Source: Dictyophora rubrovolvata
Lineage: Eukaryota; Basidiomycota; Agaricomycetes; Phallales; Phallaceae
Length of the DNA: 64,000 nt
Reading direction: 5' to 3'
Assembly: GCA_029959195.1 (NCBI GenBank)
Contig: CP114124.1
Location: forward strand, 1,931,102-1,995,101
Below the pieces are notes generated by a model, which did no database searches, was not told the origin of the DNA, and saw only the letters and a list, made by a program, of their open reading frames with translations. How positions within the stretch are numbered: position 1 is the stretch's first letter; each line of letters starts with the position of its first letter. The position numbers and the translations under genes are program-made. Of this stretch, positions 57,434-64,000 are shown piece after piece.

Positions 57434-59102
57434 TTAAAGTTTTAAGTGGACTTGCACAGCAGAATCGCATTTGTTGTTAGGTGTAAGATGAAAGGGGTTT
57501 CGTACCGCGTTCGCTTAGATGTTGAGATTGATGTAGAAATAAATTGATTATGTATTAGGTTAGAAGCGAGTAAAGATCATTCAGCACTTCTGATAATTAT
57601 TCTAGGTCCGGTACTAGGATATGCAGATTTCCTTTTCAAATTCGCAGTTTATTCACCGTACTTCACTTATCCTTAATCTGCAAGCCGAGATTTGACGTTT
57701 CTTTATTAAGAGCTCGTGTTACGAGAGTCAGGAACGTTAAGTGCAAGCGGATTTGATGCGACCTTGCGTTACAGAACTCTAATCTTGAATTGTATGTGCA
57801 ACGGACTTTGGTTGACCCTGTATGGTGAAAAATAAATTTAGCAACTGAATTGGTTTCAGGTATCGTGTACATATGCTATAACTCAAACCTGCCTAAACGG
57901 ATGAAACGGCGTCCATCAGGGGCTCTGGAGAGGAAATATTATATACCCAGATTCCCGATTTTTGAAAGGGGATGTTCGTTGATTCAAGATTGCCCGTCGG
58001 CAAAGTACGATTTCCGGAATGTTTGTTCGGATTTCGAGCTTTGACATGTCAACAAACAACCGATCCGGATCCCTTGCTTATACTTGTGTGTTCTTGAAAC
58101 ATAACAGAATAAATCATGTAGTGCCAGAAAACTCGTGATGAGATGATGCCACAGCGTAATAATTGTTGGCTGCTGTTGAAGAGACGGGCGCAAAATCTTA
58201 TCGATTGACCACAAATTATTTGTCACGCATAAGTCGTTTATAAAACGTGCATATGACATTCAGAATGTGATATCAACACTAGATTCAAGGGGCTACCTGG
58301 AATGGCTTGCGATGAGAGCGGGATTATTTCGACGGTATCAACAGCATATCCAACTTCTTGTAGATCCTCTCGGGGCTCAGAAAAATCACGAGTCTGCTGT
58401 GCCTTGTGTATAATAGTGATGGCGTATAGGCCCGACGAAAGAGTAAAAAATGAATGACAAACACCTTTGGAACTGATCTACGATTCGATATTAACCCTCA
58501 TTTGACCGTTACAGAACCTGGCTTGCACCATTTGAAAAAATTATGATTTTGATCGTGCTTCAAAGTTCTCAGTTGTGAAGAAATCCACATGTAAGATGAT
58601 GATAAGGGTCTATGGAGCTTGAGCCATTTTTAGAGGAGCGTGATGATGATATCATCCGCTGCAGCGACGAATAAGCTTTATTGGTGTTTCAATACTACGA
58701 TGTTCCCAGACACGAATTCTATTGTAGAGTTATTTTACCAATCGCTGTTTCTCGAATTAGCACTCGTACGATTTCAACATCGTCGATGGCTGTGGGGTTC
58801 AGCGTTGCGGCCTACTGTAATTCACCTATGCAAACACATTATATACACTTTCGTATCTTCAAAAAAAAATTTTACTGACTTTCAAACGTCAAGAACCAAA
58901 CCAAATAATTAGACAATAACTGTGAAGTCGACAAAAAAAAAGAAGGCTCAACTTTAGGAATGCCTTACGTAAGGCTCACTGAGACCGTCGTGTTCTGAAG
59001 CTGTCGCTGTTCAAGAGCTTTGCGCGGTCTGCGCTCAGATCCTGGATATCAAAGACACTTCCTCCCCTCTATGTAGGAAAATCCATTTCATTCCCTACAA
59101 TT
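57434..59102. other. Gene-free region between F-box/RCC1 and Pus1
   Basis: 1.7 kb with no supported gene; short frames only. A 90-codon plus-strand frame at 58640-58912 is unsupported. Confidence 0.4.
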
Positions 59103-61129
59103 ATGTCTTCAGACACATTAAAGAGATCACTCGATGACGCCCCCGAGGGATCCGACTCAAAACGACTAAATTTTGATGCGGAGGATTCACAGGCTCCTGT
59201 GCTCGTCGAAGAGACTGGAGAAAGTCAGAAGGGAAGGAAAAGGCGTAAGAATATTGGTCCGAAGGAGGGTCGTCGAGACAGGCGTGGAACAAGAGGCACA
59301 AGGAAAACAGAGGATGAAGCCGCGAGCGATGATGCATCAGGAGAGAAAGAGAAAAAAATCCGACTTCCTAAACGAAATTGTGCTCTGCTAGTTGGGTTTT
59401 GCGGAACTGGGTGTAATGGCATGCAAATGTATGTTGACGTTTGATCGTCAAGAGCAAGTTTTTTTTTTTCCTAATGTTTTTTTGGTGTTGTTTCTGAGAC
59501 TTATCCCAATCATCACTTTGACAGACAACCCAACGTTAGAACTATTGAGGGAGTGTTGTTCAATGCTTTAGTCAAAGCTGGAGCTGTATCGGAAGACAAC
59601 GCAGATGATCCTGTAAAGGTAGAGTTGATGGTGCAATTTTACCCCCGGAACCGTACTCACTCTGTTTCAGGTTGGATTGGCCCGAGCTGCGCGAACGGAC
59701 TCAGGTGTTCATGCGGCGGGTAATGTCGTATCAATCAAAATGATCACGGTTATCCCAGGCGTGCGTAATTTACTAGAACGCATCAACGAAGAGTTGCCCC
59801 CCGAGATACGGCTTTGGTCGTTTCAGCGAACGCAAAATTCTTTCAATGCCCATGTGTAAGCGTTATTCCCTTTATCTCGCTTAAAAAAGCTCGAGCCTTC
59901 ACGTAATTCCAGAACCTGCGATAGTCGAATGTATACCTATTTTCTGCCGACATACGTCCTGATTCCCCCAAAACCTAACAGTGGCTTCGCTCAATCTCAT
60001 AAGACTCAAAATCAAGAGCTAGAATGCTCAAATGATGATACACATCCGTTTTGGAAAGATGTCGGTCTAACTCAATCCCCTCAAGAGGATTTGATGCAAA
60101 AGCGACAATGGCGCGTTCAATCTGAAACGCTGGACAGATTGAAGAACATAATTTCGAGGTATCTCGGATCTCATAACTTTCATAATTTCACGATTGGGAA
60201 GGAATATTCCGATCGAAGTAATTACCGTCATATGAAAAAAATAGAGGTATGTTGTAACGAAATTCTAATTTCGCATCGTTATACATGATATGGTTTAACC
60301 CCCATCCGAGGTTCAAGAACCAGCCGTATACAACGACATAGAATGGCTTCCCATTCTTTTCCACGGTCAAAGTTTTATGTTGCATCAAGTACGTAAACTT
60401 CCTTTGTCGTTTCTTTTACCTGGAGATCTTAATACATCGAGTAGATTGTAAGTTTTCCCCCTACTCTTCCCGACTTGGTGGGAGTCACATGGTGTTTTTT
60501 TTTATCATCTTTTAGCGAAAAATGATATGTGTGGCCGTATTGGCTTGTCGAACGGAGACACCTCCAGCCATAATAGACGCAATGTACGGGCCCTTAAAAG
60601 TCGTCGTCCCAAAGGCACCAGCACTAGGTCTATTACTTGAACGACCATTATTCAACACTTACAACAAGAAAGTAAAAGAGGCAAATGAGAAGCTTACCGG
60701 CTCAAACGATCCCGCATATCGCCCAATCATTGATTTCGACACCCATCTAGATGCAATTGAGCAGTTCAAACAAGATCAAATATATAGCCGAATGCGAGCT
60801 CAGGAGAGCAAAGAAGCGACGTGCGTTATGTTATGTTCATCTTTTTTTCTTCTCTGTGACTCTTTTCTGAACGATCTTTTTTTAAAAAAAGTTTCGATAG
60901 TTGGATAAGATCAATCGATACCTATTGCGGTCGTGACCTTCTGTACTTTAACCAGAAAGGCGTCATACCACCATCGATCATTCTCCAAAAGGGAGAGCGT
61001 CGTCCCAATCCATTTAGGGAGAAAAGGCGATTTGACGCCACTGGTCCTTTGACGTTGGACAACGTAGACGAGGAAGATGACGAGGAAGAGAACGTAGATA
61101 CCTCAAAACTTGCTGAAATGGAGGGCTAA
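59103..61129 (+). CDS. PUS1: tRNA pseudouridine synthase Pus1
   Basis: About eight exons. The N-terminus is charged and Lys/Arg-rich ([20 protein letters not shown]), a likely nuclear localisation segment. Catalytic domain blocks: [55 protein letters not shown] with the catalytic Asp of RTDSGVHA (RTDKGVHA in most members), [49 protein letters not shown] and [20 protein letters not shown]. Known role: TruA-family enzyme modifying U26-28, U34-36 and other tRNA and snRNA positions. The tail is acidic ([20 protein letters not shown]). The Lys to Ser change beside the catalytic Asp is visible and mild. Confidence 0.9.
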
Positions 61130-61750
61130 TGGGCAAACTATTTTGCTGTTCATAATTTCAATTTTTAGACGCTTTCACCAAGCCATTTGGTGAAATCTTC
61201 CGATCGAAGAGCGTCTCAGCCAATTGGCCTATGCTCGTGCATTTATGTAGCGCTTCCTATAAGAGACTTGGGTTATATCAAATCCATATGGAGCGATCGC
61301 CCCCTCAGGTACGCTTTCTCGGAGGCTTGCCTTCGCGATCGACAAAAAGGTCTCGCTTGGAAATCCGTGATTGACACGATCCAATTTTTAAGCTTATCGC
61401 AAGAGTCCGGAAGGTAGTTTTCTCGAAAAAGGTTCGATGCAACATTGTTGAGCAGAGTTATCGCTCTTTAGTAACATTCTTTTTATCATGTGTTCTCGAA
61501 ACCGCCTCCGAGATTGCGTAGAAAAGAGGGTATCCGTCGTATGGATCTATCCACTCCGTCATTCTTTTGTCTTTTGATCAATTCTGAGAACACGTTCAAG
61601 CTCGTACTAGTAAATTTAAGATCGATGAAGTTCTAACAAATTTCCACAATTTCTCTTTCATAACCGTTATAATCCTATTCTGAACATGAAATTTCTTTCT
61701 AACATATCTAAAATTACCGTAAATCTCATCTACCACTTTCACACCTCATT
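61130..61750. other. Convergent 3' flanks, Pus1 and phospholipase C
   Basis: AT-rich spacer; an open plus-strand frame at 61187-61417 has no support. No gene called. Confidence 0.4.
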
Positions 61751-64000
61751 TCACATGAAACCCTTTCCAGCATCCGTACTCTTAGTTACAGAATAAATCT
61801 GGAACGTCGGCTGCTCGTGGGTTAAAATCTCATCCAGACCAGTAAGCAAAAGATCCAGGAATTGATCGGCGTCACCTGAGACCTGCTGGATCGTGTACCC
61901 TTTACCGTTACCGAGATCTTTGATATCGAATACTGCAGCTTTGGACATAGATGTCGTCTCGCGGTTGTTGTTGTCGACAAATCCACGGCTAGGACTGCCT
62001 GCGAATCGAAGGTTGAAGGTTGTAGCCGGAAAAGGGGCCGTCGAGTGGACGATGAATCTCTGTTCGTCGTTATTGTGTTCGGGGACGGCCTTGCCAACGC
62101 TTAACCCTTTCAGGAGAGAGCTGTATGTTAACGCGAGTTTTCCCGTCTCAGATACTAAGAAACGCCCTTCGGACAATTGTCCTCGGACGGGCTAGGGAAG
62201 GTCCAGTTGCGTCAGAACCGAGTCATCAACTTATACTACACGCTTACCTTGAAGCCATCCTCGATTTGGAGAGAGGTTTCGCGTGTTTGCTGACCGTATG
62301 GAACCATGGGTTGTGGGTTGGGGAATTGTTCCTGACATACAGTCGAGCCTAAACGGAGGATAGAATGAGCTGCTGGGAACAACGAAGAGATTTTATTTTT
62401 CCAATACCGATGAAATTTCCCTTGGAGTCTTGCAATGGAGGAGGAGGGACCGGAAGCTTGGGAATCGAGAAATCAGGCTATGGTGGTTTTGGAGCATCAG
62501 CATATGTCCTACACAGATGGATATTTTTCACTTACGTGAGCGAAATCAAACATTTTAGTCAGATCCGACATGTGTTCCCTACGCCATTCGTTGAGTTGGT
62601 CTGTTACAACATTCTTGACACCTTTAGCGGTCAGCCATTTTTCCTAAAGCAATAAAGTAAGAATAAGCTCGTTTCCCGTATTTTTTCGTTCCACACCATA
62701 AGCTTAATTTGAGAGGTGTGGTCACTGTGCTCGGTGAACACGTGGCCACCTCTCGACCAGGGACTGATAGCTGTGAAGGGAAGACGGAAACCAGGTCCAG
62801 CAAAAACGGTCTCGGAAGTATTGAAGGGGTTCTTACAAAGCGATTAACTGCAAGGGACTTTGTTCATACGATGGCAACTTACAGTCATCCATTCTCCAGG
62901 AGTGTTCTTAGGAGCAAATATGGGAAGCACACTAGTAAAAAAGATGAAGGCAAGAAAAAACGCGTTTGCGAGTTTCACTCACTGGTCTCCCCAGCCACCC
63001 TGTCATGACGCTTTTAAGGAACCAAGATGAAGGATGTTATTGAGAACAAACAACTCACGGTTTCGTCGTAGGAGATCAGAAGGATAGTTTTTTTGTAAAG
63101 AGGGCTGTTTATCACCGCATTGACGATTTGCTGTTGGAACCAACCGCCGTCATGAGGCGTCCAGGGAGGGTGTTCAGACAGTTCTTTAGGTCCGATGATG
63201 TAAGAAACATTTGGCAATGTTCCAGCTGCGGCGTCGTCATAGAATTTCTGTAAACCGAGGAACGCTGTTCCCCTCATTGCCAGGGAGCTGTTCTCTGGTG
63301 CGGTTTGGAATTGTTGAAACCATGCGAAACTGTTAGAAACGATTTAAGCGAACGTGAATCATGTATTATTGAGGCCGTCTACTTACGGATTATCGTCAAA
63401 GTTATCGGTCTCTATGGTTGGATTTTACGTCAACCGAAATGTGACCGATGAAACGTATTTTATAATTACCTTGATACTACATTAGTACGAAAAAGAGAGA
63501 AGAAATTAATTGTATTGAACATCAACAGACAAGCATAACGCACAGCTTGCCAACTGATCTTGGCATCTTCCAAAAATTCAGCATACGTTTTCCATAGGTA
63601 TGGGAAACAGTTCAAATTGGTCCCTTCACATCCTGGTGTAACATTGTTGTCAATGACAACACCACCTTCAGACAGAGTTTGCGGTCCGCCAGGTACATTG
63701 ATAGATCCACTCGCCCAGAAAGCTAAGCATTCGCTGGATAAGTACAACAGTTATTCATTGTCAAAACTGCAATTTTACCTCTGTTGGGATGCGTACTGGC
63801 TACAACACCTTCCGCATACATGTCACCGACGGTCCACCCATCCGCTAACGCAAAGTGGGTGGGGAATGTCGTCTCGCAAATAGTGACCCCAAGAGAAGGG
63901 TGTGTTTTTGACCACCCATTGGTTGTTATCTCCTTGCGCAAATGCCTGATGGTTTTGCTTGAATCCTGGGATAAGACTGGATTAGAACATGCGAGATGAA
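61751..64000 (-). CDS. Phosphoesterase-type phospholipase C, 5' end outside window
   Basis: Minus-strand multi-exon gene whose 5' part lies beyond position 64000. From the 5' side: HQAFAQGDNNQWVVK, HFALADGWTVGDMYAEGVVA, STHPNR, SGSINVPGGPQTLSEGGVVI, CFPYLWKTYAEFLEDAKISW, DNFDDNPFAW, VSYIIGPKELSEHPPWTPHD, GGWFQQQIVNAVINSPLYKK and ILLISYDET, which in the family leads to GGWGDHV (next exon near 62985). The C-terminal half ends with a small beta domain. The HPNR, EHPPWTP and SYDE motifs carry metal-binding and active-site residues of the phosphoesterase family (Pfam PF04185; bacterial PlcN/acid-phosphatase relatives). Known role: hydrolysis of phosphate esters of lipids, usually secreted. A signal peptide, if any, is outside the window. 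Confidence 0.85.

Overview
The window reads as nuclear DNA of a filamentous basidiomycete, most likely an Agaricomycete. This rests on intron-dense genes with introns of about 50-70 nt, nuclear tRNA genes with short introns, and typical families (fungal rhodopsin-like membrane protein, OPT transporter, small secreted protein, erythromycin-esterase homologue, OHCU decarboxylase). The genus cannot be fixed from sequence alone. Exon joins were made by eye from splice sites and family resemblance.

Layout. 1-2.8 kb: an unrecognised 413-residue coiled-coil protein (637-1878), then COX20 (2353-2782). 2.9-9.1 kb: an accessory, rearranged patch with a decayed TPR gene, a partial duplicate of the CDK7 3' end, two related coiled-coil genes (one split by a 1.0-kb MULE-like MITE) and several decayed tandem duplications. 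9.1-17.2 kb: housekeeping genes, namely CDK7/Kin28, COX23, two tRNA-Thr(AGU) genes (one with an intron, one without), an FG nucleoporin ending in a RanBP2-type zinc finger, the complex I 21-kDa subunit with a 13-nt microexon, and tRNA-Pro. 17.2-31.5 kb: erythromycin-esterase homologue, a Bsd2/Ndfip-like membrane protein, tRNA-Ala, an RBR ubiquitin ligase, a small secreted protein, a rhodopsin-like membrane protein and an OPT transporter.

31.5-41.3 kb is gene-poor. It holds a decayed gene of a family I do not recognise (about 35.96-37.83 kb) and the intact uricolytic enzyme OHCU decarboxylase (38226-38837). 41.3-64 kb returns to ordinary genes: nitronate monooxygenase, Arp8 (INO80 complex), a Con7-like C2H2 factor, an F-box/RCC1 protein (Saf1-like), Pus1 and a phosphoesterase-type phospholipase C cut by the right edge. 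Long gene-free stretches lie at 46.6-50.1, 51.8-55.2 and 57.4-59.1 kb.

How the genes relate. There is no biosynthetic cluster or operon-like system. COX20, COX23 and the complex I subunit all serve the respiratory chain and lie within 15 kb, but on different strands and with unrelated genes between them. The least explained part is the 4.5-9.2 kb patch: a coiled-coil family with a 21-bp (seven-residue) minisatellite and an unassigned C-terminal domain, duplicated next to CDK7 and hit by a MITE.
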